DNA of 64,000 nucleotides from Sphingomonas mali NBRC 15500. Its GTDB lineage: Bacteria > Pseudomonadota > Alphaproteobacteria > Sphingomonadales > Sphingomonadaceae. The translations under genes and the position numbers were made by a program. The stretch's first letter is position 1, and each line of letters begins with the position of its first letter. The notes beneath the pieces were generated by a model. It saw only the letters and a program-made list of their open reading frames with translations. It made no database searches and was not told where the DNA came from. Shown here piece by piece: positions 1-7,458 of this stretch. The DNA is taken from contig NZ_BCYX01000002.1 of NCBI RefSeq assembly GCF_001598415.1, positions 124,001 through 188,000 on the forward strand, read 5' to 3'.

Positions 1-1
1 C

Positions 2-1039
2 TTTGGTAGGGTCGAACAATGCGGCATCCGTTGCGCCTATCACGGCTGGAAATTCGACGTAAACGGCAACGCAATGGATATGCCAGCTGAGCCGGCGAAC
101 ACCCCGCTGCTCAGCGAAGCAAAGATCAAGTCCTATCCGATGCGCGATTGGGGTGGCGTCTTGTGGGCCTATATGGGCGACCCCGCGACCATGCCGGCCG
201 AGGTGCCGCAATTCGAATGGGGCACCGTTCCCGCGCATCGTCGCGTCGTCTCCAAGCGGCTCCAGCAGAACAATTATGCCCAGGCCGTGGAAGGCGGCAT
301 CGACTCATCGCATGTCGGCATCCTGCACAGCCTGCTCGAGCCCGAGCCCGAGGCGCCGTTCAAGCAGCGCCAGCTGCCGATCGTTCCCAACCTGCCGCTC
401 ATGGCGAAGGATACCGCGCCGCGACTGTTCGTGCGCGACACCGACTATGGTTTCATGATCGGAGCCCGGCGCAATGCGAGCGAAGCGGAATATTATTGGC
501 GCGTCACGCAGTTTCTGCTGCCCTTCTACACCATGATCGCGCGCTGGGATGGCGAGCCGATCGTCGGCCATGCCTGGACGCCGATCGACGACTATAACAC
601 CTGGACGTTCACGATGACCTGGCATCCCGAGCGGGATTTCCGGGACGGAGAGCGGGATCCACACCAGATTCATGTCGCCGTCGAAGATGAGGTGGACTTT
701 CTTCCGACCGCCAACATCAAGAATGACTATCTGATCGACCGCGAGCACCAGCGGCTGCACAGCATGACGGGGATCATGGGCATCGGCGCACAAGACGCCG
801 CGATCCAGGAAAGCATGGGACCGATCGTCGATCGCTCACGTGAAACGCTCGGCTCTGCTGATGCTGCCATCGTCAATTTTCGCCGGCGGCTCCTGAAAAT
901 GGCGCGCGAAATGGAAGCAGGCGTCTCGCCGATCGCTCCGGCCCAACCCGATCTCTACCGCGTTCGCTCGGCAGGCATGGTGCTCGAGCGCGGCGTCGAT
1001 TTTGCCGAGGGCCTTGCCGACAGAATGAAGGCGGGCTGA
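2..1039 (+). CDS. Rieske aromatic ring-hydroxylating oxygenase, large subunit (5' end outside window)
   Basis: The open frame runs in from the left edge, so the N-terminus and first Rieske Cys-His pair are missing. The second pair is visible at once as CAYHGW, which binds the [2Fe-2S] cluster. Further on, DSSHVGILH gives the two His ligands of the mononuclear iron. The length after the Rieske half and the C-terminal IVNFRRRLL region resemble phthalate 4,5-dioxygenase-type oxygenases, which take electrons from a separate reductase to hydroxylate an aromatic ring. The substrate cannot be told from sequence. It converges on the GntR gene across a short hairpin. It belongs to a different oxygenase subfamily from the carAa-like gene at 1981. 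Confidence 0.85.
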   Translation, partial: FGRVEQCGIRCAYHGWKFDVNGNAMDMPAEPANTPLLSEAKIKSYPMRDWGGVLWAYMGDPATMPAEVPQFEWGTVPAHRRVVSKRLQQNNYAQAVEGGIDSSHVGILHSLLEPEPEAPFKQRQLPIVPNLPLMAKDTAPRLFVRDTDYGFMIGARRNASEAEYYWRVTQFLLPFYTMIARWDGEPIVGHAWTPIDDYNTWTFTMTWHPERDFRDGERDPHQIHVAVEDEVDFLPTANIKNDYLIDREHQRLHSMTGIMGIGAQDAAIQESMGPIVDRSRETLGSADAAIVNFRRRLLKMAREMEAGVSPIAPAQPDLYRVRSAGMVLERGVDFAEGLADRMKAG

Positions 1040-1043
1040 TTTC

Positions 1044-1085
1044 ATCGGGCGGCGGCGACACTCGACACCGAGCATCGCCGCCGAT
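1044..1085. terminator. Hairpin between convergent genes
   Basis: The stem GGCGGCGA/TCGCCGCC lies between the stop codons of the Rieske gene and the convergent GntR gene. It has no long T-run, so it may be a weak bidirectional terminator. Confidence 0.4.
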
Positions 1086-1822
1086 CAGGTGGCGGCGGCC
1101 TTGCGCGCCGTACGAGGTTTGCGCTGTTGTTTTGGAAGCTCGGCCTCGCCGGCCGCGGTCTGGTCAGTGGCGAGTTTTCCGACCGCGATCATATAGTCGC
1201 GGGTAGCATTCTCCGCCGCCTCTGCGTCGCCTCGCTCGATCGCCGCTAGTATGATGGCGTTATGATGGAGATCCATCTCCCGATACTTCTCGTTGCTGAA
1301 CAACGCATTGCGCGCCGACAGAAACTGGTCCTCGATCAGCAATGAGCAGCGCCGCAGCGGCTCATTGTCGCACATCTGTCGAATATCGATCCGAAATTGG
1401 TGAACGGCATCCACATATGCGCCGAATCTGCCCGATGCATGTGCGCGTTGAGCGCGCTCGTATGATTTTCGAAGCGCCTTGACTCGTTCGGTGTCACCGC
1501 TGTTCGCCGCGTAAAAAGCAACGCGCGGATCGATCAGGATGTGAACCTCGATGCGGTCGGCAAATTTCTTCGGCGTATCCACCGGCAGGGTATAGCCACG
1601 CTCCTCGCTGACGATCAGTCCGTCGCGAAGCAACTGGAACAGCGCCTCCCGCACGGGCGTTCGCGACACGCCGTATTTTTCGGCGAGTTCGACTTCGTAC
1701 AGGCGATGGCTAGCATTGAAACTGCCCGCCTTCAGGTCGTCCTTGATGAGGTCATAGACCTGGTCCCGGAGACGTTTTCCGTAAACCGCTTGCGCAGGTG
1801 CCTTGGCCAAATCCCACTCCAT
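1085..1822 (-). CDS. GntR-family (FCD subfamily) transcriptional regulator
   Basis: The N-terminal winged helix-turn-helix is clear (VYDLIKDDLKAG, then the recognition region VSRTPVREALFQLL), followed by an all-helical FCD ligand-binding domain. The start at 1822 is chosen because MEWDLAKAP follows a GGTGG-type ribosome site; an upstream TTG/ATG extension to 1939 would cross the putative operators. It is divergent from the carAa-like gene. Sphingomonas car clusters are known to carry a GntR-type CarR in this position, so it probably represses the downstream operon and responds to a pathway intermediate. That role is inferred. Confidence 0.85.
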   Translation of the reverse strand: MEWDLAKAPAQAVYGKRLRDQVYDLIKDDLKAGSFNASHRLYEVELAEKYGVSRTPVREALFQLLRDGLIVSEERGYTLPVDTPKKFADRIEVHILIDPRVAFYAANSGDTERVKALRKSYERAQRAHASGRFGAYVDAVHQFRIDIRQMCDNEPLRRCSLLIEDQFLSARNALFSNEKYREMDLHHNAIILAAIERGDAEAAENATRDYMIAVGKLATDQTAAGEAELPKQQRKPRTARKAAAT

Positions 1823-1890
1823 TTCGCCACCAAAAATTTGGTCGTTCGCCGCGCTATAGCCGGAAACCGGTGCGAGCGTCACCCCATAGC

Positions 1891-1934
1891 GTATACAAAG
1901 AACAGTTTTGACATGATAAGTCAGTTGTGTATAC
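1891..1934. promoter_or_regulatory. Two GTATAC boxes, candidate GntR operators
   Basis: Palindromic GTATAC cores occur at 1891-1896 and 1929-1934, 38 bp apart centre to centre, in the divergent region between the GntR gene and carAa. FCD-type GntR proteins often bind TTGTATACAA-like palindromes. Here the flanks match on one side of each core (GTATACAA and TTGTGTATAC). Confidence 0.5.
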
Positions 1935-1980
1935 TGCATCCAGTAATATCGGCGGAACCGACGTTTAATAGGGCCAGAGG

Positions 1981-3150
1981 ATGCTACGGAATCCGACTTT
2001 CGTTGAAGAATCGATTTTGAGGAAAGTGCCGCGGTGGCGCGATTATCTCGAAGCCAAGCTTGGGTTTCGCAATCATTGGTATCCGGCGAAACTCTCGCGC
2101 GAGCTCGACGAAGGGGCGGTCGCGAAGGTCACCATTTGCGGTGAAAACATCCTGCTTCGCCGAATCGACGGTCAGGTCCGCGCGATCCGCGATCGGTGCC
2201 TGCACCGTGGGGTGCCACTGTCCCACAAGATTGAGTGCTACACGAAGGATACCATCACCTGCTGGTATCACGGCTTCACGTACCGGTGGGACGACGGGGC
2301 GCTATGCGACATCCTGGCGTCCCCGGATAGTCGCGCGATCGGCCGGGCCTCGTTGCGGACCTATCCCGTCGAGGAGGCGAAAGGTCTCATCTTCCTGTTC
2401 ATCGGTGACGATGGCATCGCACCGGCCCCGTTCAGCGAGGATGTTCCGCCGACCTTCCTCGACGACGACCTTGCGCTGGAGGGCGACTCGTACGTCGTTG
2501 CCTCCAACTGGCGCGTCGGTGCGGAAAACGGCTTCGACGGTCTTCACGTCTATATTCATCGCGATTCGCCGCTCGTGCCGGACACTGACCGCTCGCTGCC
2601 GATCGGACATACGGCCCAGTCGGGCGATGTCGAGGTCATCGAGGCCGAAGGCAGACCCAAGGGCATCTACGACAGCTTTGCCAATCACCACGTCCTGTGG
2701 GACGGGGCAATCGGCGGCGAGATAGTCGTCAAGGGCGTGCGCAGCTCCAGGACCGATGGATCGGCAACGCGAACGACAGCCGCGTCGCTATGGCTGCCTG
2801 GCGTGCTGCGTGTCGATGATTTTCCCGATCAGGATCGCTACCAGTTCGAATGGTACGTGCCGATCGACGAGGATCACCATTATTACGTCATCATGATCGG
2901 GCGCCGGGTTTCGTCCGAGGAGGAGGCCCGCGCGCACCGCGAAGAATTCTGGGCGCGTTGGAAGCCGGTCTCGCTCGATGGATTCAACAACCAGGACATC
3001 GAGGCGCGCCTCGCGCTCGAGACATTCTATCGGAATGACGATGCCTGGTTGTCCGAAATGCTGATCGAAGGCGATGCACCCATCGTCAAGTGGCGGGAAC
3101 TGTGTCACGCGCATAATCGTGGTGTCCAGTCGCCGGAGAACCTGCGATGA
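1981..3150 (+). CDS. carAa: CarAa-like angular/aromatic dioxygenase terminal oxygenase
   Basis: This 389-residue Rieske non-heme iron oxygenase strongly resembles carbazole 1,9a-dioxygenase CarAa throughout. Shared stretches include KLGFRNHWYP, DRCLHRG, TITCWYH, YRWDDGALCDIL and QFEWYVPIDE. Rieske ligands are C73, H75, C94 and H97. The mononuclear iron site is D186...H189-VYI-H193, with a later Asp in the GFNNQDI segment. CarAa-type enzymes form homotrimers and hydroxylate an angular ring position using a ferredoxin and a reductase. The start codon is set by similarity; an AGAGG motif sits immediately before it, closer than usual. First gene of the operon. The true substrate (carbazole, dibenzofuran or another heteroaromatic) is not fixed by sequence. 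Confidence 0.9.
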   Translation: MLRNPTFVEESILRKVPRWRDYLEAKLGFRNHWYPAKLSRELDEGAVAKVTICGENILLRRIDGQVRAIRDRCLHRGVPLSHKIECYTKDTITCWYHGFTYRWDDGALCDILASPDSRAIGRASLRTYPVEEAKGLIFLFIGDDGIAPAPFSEDVPPTFLDDDLALEGDSYVVASNWRVGAENGFDGLHVYIHRDSPLVPDTDRSLPIGHTAQSGDVEVIEAEGRPKGIYDSFANHHVLWDGAIGGEIVVKGVRSSRTDGSATRTTAASLWLPGVLRVDDFPDQDRYQFEWYVPIDEDHHYYVIMIGRRVSSEEEARAHREEFWARWKPVSLDGFNNQDIEARLALETFYRNDDAWLSEMLIEGDAPIVKWRELCHAHNRGVQSPENLR

Positions 3151-3989
3151 CGCTGCCACCGGTAGAGCATCACGGTTTCGCCTCGCGAACGATCGACGCG
3201 GATGGTCTGCGGACCCATTTCCTCGATGGAGGTACCGGTCCGACGCTGATCCTGATCCACGGCGGCGGCGCGGGTGCGGACGGATGGGGCAATTGGCGAA
3301 GCTGCCTGGACGCCTATGCCCGCGATTTCCGCGTACTCGTCCCCGATATGCCGGGCTTTGGACGCACCGCGAAGCCAGATCCGGCGGCCTATGAATACAC
3401 CCAGCAGAATCGCACGCGCCACCTGCTGGCCTTCATGGACACGCTCGGTGTCGATCGCGCGCACCTGATCGGAAACTCCATGGGCGGCGCGACCGCACTC
3501 GGCGTTGCGATGGCGGAACCACACCGCGTGGACAAGCTGGTCCTGATGGGCAGCGCCGGGCTCGCGATCGCCAATCCCGATCCGTCGTACATGAAGAACC
3601 TCACCGGCTATGACTATACCGTCGAAGGCATGCGCCGGATCGTCAGCGCACTGACCGCGCCTGGGTTCGAGATCGACGAGAAGGCGGTGCACTATCGTCA
3701 CGCACTGATGCAAGACACCGCCGCGCGCGTCGCGCTGAAAGCGATTGTCACTCAGAAACTGACGTACGACCGCGACGCCATCGCCGCCGTCAAGACGCCG
3801 ACGCTGGTGGTCGGCGGCAAGGATGATCAGGTCGCGGTCCTCGCGCGAACCTATGGATATCTCGAACTGCTCGAGAACAGTTGGGGCTTCATACTGCCCC
3901 ATGTCGGGCACTGGGCGATGATCGAAGCGCCCGGAGAGTTCCTGGCCGTTACCAGCGCGTTCCTCGACGCCGGACAGTTCCGCGCATGA
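3147..3989 (+). CDS. carC: Meta-cleavage product hydrolase (alpha/beta hydrolase)
   Basis: A 280-residue alpha/beta hydrolase of the C-C bond hydrolase group (BphD/CarC). Visible are the oxyanion segment IHGGGAGADGW, nucleophile elbow GNSMGG (Ser111), acidic residue in GGKDDQV and histidine in HVGHWAMIE. It would split the extradiol ring-cleavage product into an aromatic acid and 2-hydroxypenta-2,4-dienoate. It overlaps carAa by four bases (ATGA), which implies translational coupling. The position directly after carAa, ahead of the ring-cleavage genes, matches the order reported for the Nocardioides car cluster rather than most Gram-negative ones. Confidence 0.88.
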   Translation: MTLPPVEHHGFASRTIDADGLRTHFLDGGTGPTLILIHGGGAGADGWGNWRSCLDAYARDFRVLVPDMPGFGRTAKPDPAAYEYTQQNRTRHLLAFMDTLGVDRAHLIGNSMGGATALGVAMAEPHRVDKLVLMGSAGLAIANPDPSYMKNLTGYDYTVEGMRRIVSALTAPGFEIDEKAVHYRHALMQDTAARVALKAIVTQKLTYDRDAIAAVKTPTLVVGGKDDQVAVLARTYGYLELLENSWGFILPHVGHWAMIEAPGEFLAVTSAFLDAGQFRA

Positions 3990-4285
3990 GCGGTGGCGAC
4001 TCCTATCGGATCAACCGCATGATCCAGGATCTGAACGGCGACCCCGTCGCTCGGGAGCACCATTGCGCGGACCCTGATTTCACCTATGCGGCGTACGCCA
4101 TCGATGCCGAGGAAAAGGCCCTGCTCGCCGACGGGTCTGTCGAGGCCATGGCGCGGCTCAACGTGCACCCCAATCTTCAGATGAAGTGGGTCTTCATCAA
4201 CGCCAAGGCTCCGCCGCGCGGTCCCGGACCGCTCGGCGCCTACCGCGATCGGCTGTTTGCCCATTCCGGGAAAGGCAAGGACTGA
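3986..4285 (+). CDS. carBa: Extradiol dioxygenase small subunit (LigA/CarBa-like)
   Basis: A 99-residue protein of the LigA superfamily, the helical alpha subunit of class III two-subunit extradiol dioxygenases. Its core YRINRMIQDLN ... LLADGSVEAMARLNVHPNLQMKWV is typical. The start at 3986 is fixed by ATGA overlap with the hydrolase stop. It pairs with the next gene to cleave the dihydroxylated biaryl product. A longer in-frame extension upstream lies inside the hydrolase gene and is not credible. Confidence 0.85.
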   Translation: MSGGDSYRINRMIQDLNGDPVAREHHCADPDFTYAAYAIDAEEKALLADGSVEAMARLNVHPNLQMKWVFINAKAPPRGPGPLGAYRDRLFAHSGKGKD

Positions 4286-5097
4286 TGGGCAGGATCGTCG
4301 GCGGCTTCGCGACCTCGCACGTGTTGTTCGATCCGGCTGGTGCCGAAGAACAAGCGGAGCGCGTCTTTGCGGGCATGATGGCCATACGCGACCAAATTCG
4401 ACGGCTCGAACCCGATGTCCTGGTGGTCGCGTCGGGGGATCATCTCAACAACTTCACCCTCAAGCATCAGGTGACGCTGGCTGTCGGTATTGCCGACACC
4501 TTCATCCCGCTCGGCGACATGGGTATCCCCCAGGATTCGTTCCGAGGCCACCGCGCGTTCGCGGAAGCGTTCGCGCAGTCCGCGGTAACACAGGGGTTCG
4601 ATCTGGTGCAGGTCGAGGAAGCGCGTCCCGATCATGGGCTGATGTTGACCAAGCTGATCGCCGACCCCGATGGGAATGTCCCGACCGTTCCCGTGTTCAT
4701 CAACAGCGCCATGCCCATCCCGCCCAGTCCGGCTCGGGCGTTCGGACTTGGCGAAGCGCTGAAAACAATGGTCGAGCGCGACCGCCCCCGGGATGAGCGA
4801 GTCGTGGTCATCGGCGGCGGCGGGCTGTCGCACTGGCTGCGGGTGCCGAGCGAAATCAAAGTAGCTGAAACCTTCGATCGTCATATCCTGGCGGAATTGA
4901 CGGAGGGCCGCGCCAGGCAGTTCGCGCGAATCGATAATCAAACTCTGCGTGCTGAAACCGGCAATGGCGGCCTCGAGGTCGCTTCCTGGCTCTTCATGAC
5001 CGGAGCCTTGCCCGACCGCGCGACCGGCCAGATTGTCTATTACGAGCCGGTCGAAAAGTGGGAATCTGGCATGGGGGGCGTAGCCTTCCATGTTTGA
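4285..5097 (+). CDS. carBb: Extradiol dioxygenase catalytic subunit (LigB/CarBb-like)
   Basis: A 270-residue LigB-fold subunit. Expected metal-site histidines appear in GGFATSHVLFD and ASGDHLNNF, and the later GGGGLSHWL segment carries the conserved catalytic-region His. Together with carBa it forms the alpha2beta2 ferrous meta-cleavage enzyme that opens the 2'-aminobiphenyl-2,3-diol-type ring. The ATG shares one base with the upstream TGA (TGATG), so translation is coupled. Confidence 0.88.
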   Translation: MGRIVGGFATSHVLFDPAGAEEQAERVFAGMMAIRDQIRRLEPDVLVVASGDHLNNFTLKHQVTLAVGIADTFIPLGDMGIPQDSFRGHRAFAEAFAQSAVTQGFDLVQVEEARPDHGLMLTKLIADPDGNVPTVPVFINSAMPIPPSPARAFGLGEALKTMVERDRPRDERVVVIGGGGLSHWLRVPSEIKVAETFDRHILAELTEGRARQFARIDNQTLRAETGNGGLEVASWLFMTGALPDRATGQIVYYEPVEKWESGMGGVAFHV

Positions 5098-5188
5098 CTT
5101 CGGCGACCAGTATCCAGACCGCGCGATTATCGTCCAGCCGGCCGCCAAGACGGCGATCCATCGCGCATGCTACGGAGCGCTTGCGTGA
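5090..5188 (+). CDS. Small 32-residue ORF in the operon, unknown
   Basis: This short frame begins with an ATG that overlaps the end of carBb by eight bases and ends with a TGA that overlaps the next gene's GTG start (GTGA). Both junctions look like the coupled junctions around it. The peptide is soluble-looking, with one Cys and no Rieske CxH motif. It sits where some car clusters hold the ferredoxin gene carAc, but I see no ferredoxin similarity. It may be a genuine small protein, a coupling leader, or a relic. Confidence 0.35.
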   Translation: MFDFGDQYPDRAIIVQPAAKTAIHRACYGALA

Positions 5189-6411
5189 TCGGGGCCTCGC
5201 AACGGGCCGCGATCGTCGGCGCCGGGTTGGCAGGGGACCGGTGCGCCTTCGGTCTCCGCCAAGCAGGGTTCGAAGGAACAATCGCGTTGATAGGAGCAGA
5301 GGCTGTCCGGCCCTATGATCGGCCACCGCTATCGAAATCCGTGCTGAAAACGATCGGCGCCGAGGACGAGATTTTCTATCGGAGCGAATCGGACTACGCG
5401 GCAGCGGGCATCGACTTAATGCTTGGCCGCACGGTTGTAGACGCCTCCCTTCGCGAGCAAAGTCTGACCATATCGACAGGCGAGAACCTCGCTTATGACG
5501 TTCTGGTGCTCGCGACAGGCTCCCGGTTGCGAGAGGTCGACAGCTTGCCGCGTGGCACCGAAGGGGTCTTCTACCTTCGGGACCGCGCCGATGCGCTGGC
5601 GCTTCGGACCGCGCTTGACGCGGGTGGACGCGTTGCGGTCGTCGGCGGCGGGGTGATCGGCCTCGAAGCAGCCGCCGCAGCGGCGGCGCGTTCGTTGCCG
5701 GTCACGGTGATCGAGCCCGCTTCTCGCATCATGGGCCGCGCTTGCGGCCCGATCGTCGCCGCGTGGCTGACCGAGCGCCATCAAAACGCCGGCGTAATGA
5801 TGCGCTGCGGAGTCGGGTTGGCAAGCGTGAGCCGCAAGGAAGCTGCATATCGCTTGGCATTGACGGACGGCTCGATCGTCGAGGCTGAAATTGTCATAGT
5901 CGGCGTGGGCGTCGTGCCCGAAACTAGCCTGGCCGAGAAGCTCGGTCTGCTAGTCGTCCCGGAAGGAATTGTCGTCGACGGGCACGGCCGAACGAGCGAT
6001 TCATCGGTGTTCGCGGCCGGCGAGGTCGCGTTTCACTACAATTCCCGCATCGACAAACATGAGCGGCAGGAAAACTGGTTTCACGCCGCGGCCCATGGCG
6101 AGCATGTCGGTCGATCCATCGTCGAACGCGGGGCTAACTATTCGGAGCTATGCGGATTCTGGACCGACCAGTACGATGTCTCGCTGCAATCGACCGGCCG
6201 CGCGCTGGCTGAGCACGATGTCGTCCGCGGAAACATGCCGGACGGCCGCTTCGTCGTTTTTCATCTCGATGGTGACGTGATCGTTGGCGCCAGCGGCGTG
6301 AATGTCGCGAGCGAGCTTCGTCAGGCGAAGGCGCTGATCCGCAACGGCACGCGCATCGACGCGGCGAAACTCGCGGATCCGCTGGTCAAGATCGGCGCCG
6401 CAACCCTCTAG
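5185..6411 (+). CDS. carAd: FAD-dependent ferredoxin reductase (electron transfer to the oxygenase)
   Basis: A 408-residue pyridine nucleotide-disulfide-type reductase. The FAD Rossmann motif VGAGLAG lies at residues 11-17 and YDRPPLSK follows. The second nucleotide site VVGGGVIGLE is near residues 153-162, and the FAD-closing segment is GEVAFHYN instead of the more usual GDVA. It resembles rhodocoxin/ferredoxin reductases that pass NAD(P)H electrons to a [2Fe-2S] ferredoxin. The GTG start at 5185 overlaps the small ORF; an ATG at 5167 is possible. No ferredoxin gene is seen nearby, so the partner must be encoded elsewhere or left of the window. Confidence 0.85.
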   Translation: MIGASQRAAIVGAGLAGDRCAFGLRQAGFEGTIALIGAEAVRPYDRPPLSKSVLKTIGAEDEIFYRSESDYAAAGIDLMLGRTVVDASLREQSLTISTGENLAYDVLVLATGSRLREVDSLPRGTEGVFYLRDRADALALRTALDAGGRVAVVGGGVIGLEAAAAAAARSLPVTVIEPASRIMGRACGPIVAAWLTERHQNAGVMMRCGVGLASVSRKEAAYRLALTDGSIVEAEIVIVGVGVVPETSLAEKLGLLVVPEGIVVDGHGRTSDSSVFAAGEVAFHYNSRIDKHERQENWFHAAAHGEHVGRSIVERGANYSELCGFWTDQYDVSLQSTGRALAEHDVVRGNMPDGRFVVFHLDGDVIVGASGVNVASELRQAKALIRNGTRIDAAKLADPLVKIGAATL

Positions 6412-6421
6412 GAATTCGATC

Positions 6422-7216
6422 ATGACGCCCCGGACAACATATGAGGATCTCGCCGAGCGGTTGCGGCGCGCTTATTCCGGCGGGCCCGTCGATCCGCTTC
6501 GCGATGGCCTCGACCCCACCGACGCAGCGGGCGCCTATGCGGTGCAGGCGATCAACGCGCGCATCTGGCAGGACGCCGGGCGGCGCATCGTCGGCCGAAA
6601 GGTCGGCCTGACCGCCAAGGCGGTGCAGGTCCAACTGGGCGTTACCCAGCCCGACTTCGGCGTGTTGATGGACGACATGGCGATCCCGGACGGCGGTACG
6701 CTTTTGACATCTCGCGTTATTCAACCGAAAGTAGAAGCCGAGGTCGCGCTGATCCTCGGTGCCGATATCCTCGGTCCGCATATTACTCGCGAAAGCGTAG
6801 AGGCGGCCGTCGAAGGGGTAGCCGCAGCAATCGAGATTGTCGATAGTCGGATTGCGGACTGGAGGATCACCTTTGCCGACACCGTGGCAGACAACGGTTC
6901 GTCAGCGTTTTTCGTCATTGGCGCGACCGTGAAGCCGCTGGCCGGGCTCGACCTCTGGACGTGCGGGATGGTCCTGGAAGTGAACGGCGCGGTCGCTTCG
7001 TTGGGAGCGGGCGCGGCGTGCCTTGGGCATCCGTTGGAAGCCGCCACCTGGCTCGCGAAAACACTCGCTTCACAGGGCGCTCCCTTGCGCAAAGGCGATA
7101 TCATCCTGACAGGCGCGTTGGGCCCAATGGTGACGCTCGCCCGGGGAGATCAGGTTACCGCCGCGATCGGCGGACTTGGCACAGTAAGCTTCAGATTTGA
7201 AGAAGAGCGCCATTGA
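6422..7216 (+). CDS. carD: 2-hydroxypenta-2,4-dienoate hydratase / oxalocrotonate decarboxylase family
   Basis: A 264-residue MhpD/fumarylacetoacetate-hydrolase-fold enzyme. Characteristic stretches are GRKVGLTAKAVQ, QPDFGVLMDDM, KVEAEVALIL and the C-terminal GDIILTGALGPM. It would hydrate the C5 dienoate released by the CarC-like hydrolase to 4-hydroxy-2-oxovalerate. It is the last gene of the operon, ten bases after the reductase. The aldolase and acetaldehyde dehydrogenase that normally finish this lower pathway are not present here. Confidence 0.85.
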   Translation: MTPRTTYEDLAERLRRAYSGGPVDPLRDGLDPTDAAGAYAVQAINARIWQDAGRRIVGRKVGLTAKAVQVQLGVTQPDFGVLMDDMAIPDGGTLLTSRVIQPKVEAEVALILGADILGPHITRESVEAAVEGVAAAIEIVDSRIADWRITFADTVADNGSSAFFVIGATVKPLAGLDLWTCGMVLEVNGAVASLGAGAACLGHPLEAATWLAKTLASQGAPLRKGDIILTGALGPMVTLARGDQVTAAIGGLGTVSFRFEEERH

Positions 7217-7458
7217 TTGAAACGCGACGTCGGCGTTTATGGCACCCTGCCCCCGCACCAACCGATAGTGTCCGGAACCAACCCTGACACGTCAATGTAC
7301 CGCTCCGACGGGATCATCGGCTTCCCTTTCTTCGACGGGGGCGGTCGCGTCTCCGTCCTTCACCGACGCCGGTCATCGAGCGCATCCTCGCCAATCTTGA
7401 TCCTCTGACTTCTGGAGGCAAGCGATTGCCGCCCGCCGCACTCTCGCACGGGCCTCAC
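7217..7458. other. Intergenic region carrying part of a sequence repeated at 16441
   Basis: No credible gene is seen. The segment about 7420-7487, covering the 3' end and downstream flank of the GH3 gene, is closely matched at about 16442-16508, where it occurs beside a GH3 N-terminal fragment. Confidence 0.5.

Noticed and set aside
7217..7408. 63-codon frame directly after the hydratase
   Set aside because: TTG start abutting the stop with no ribosome site, Ser/Arg-rich low-complexity end, no recognisable similarity.
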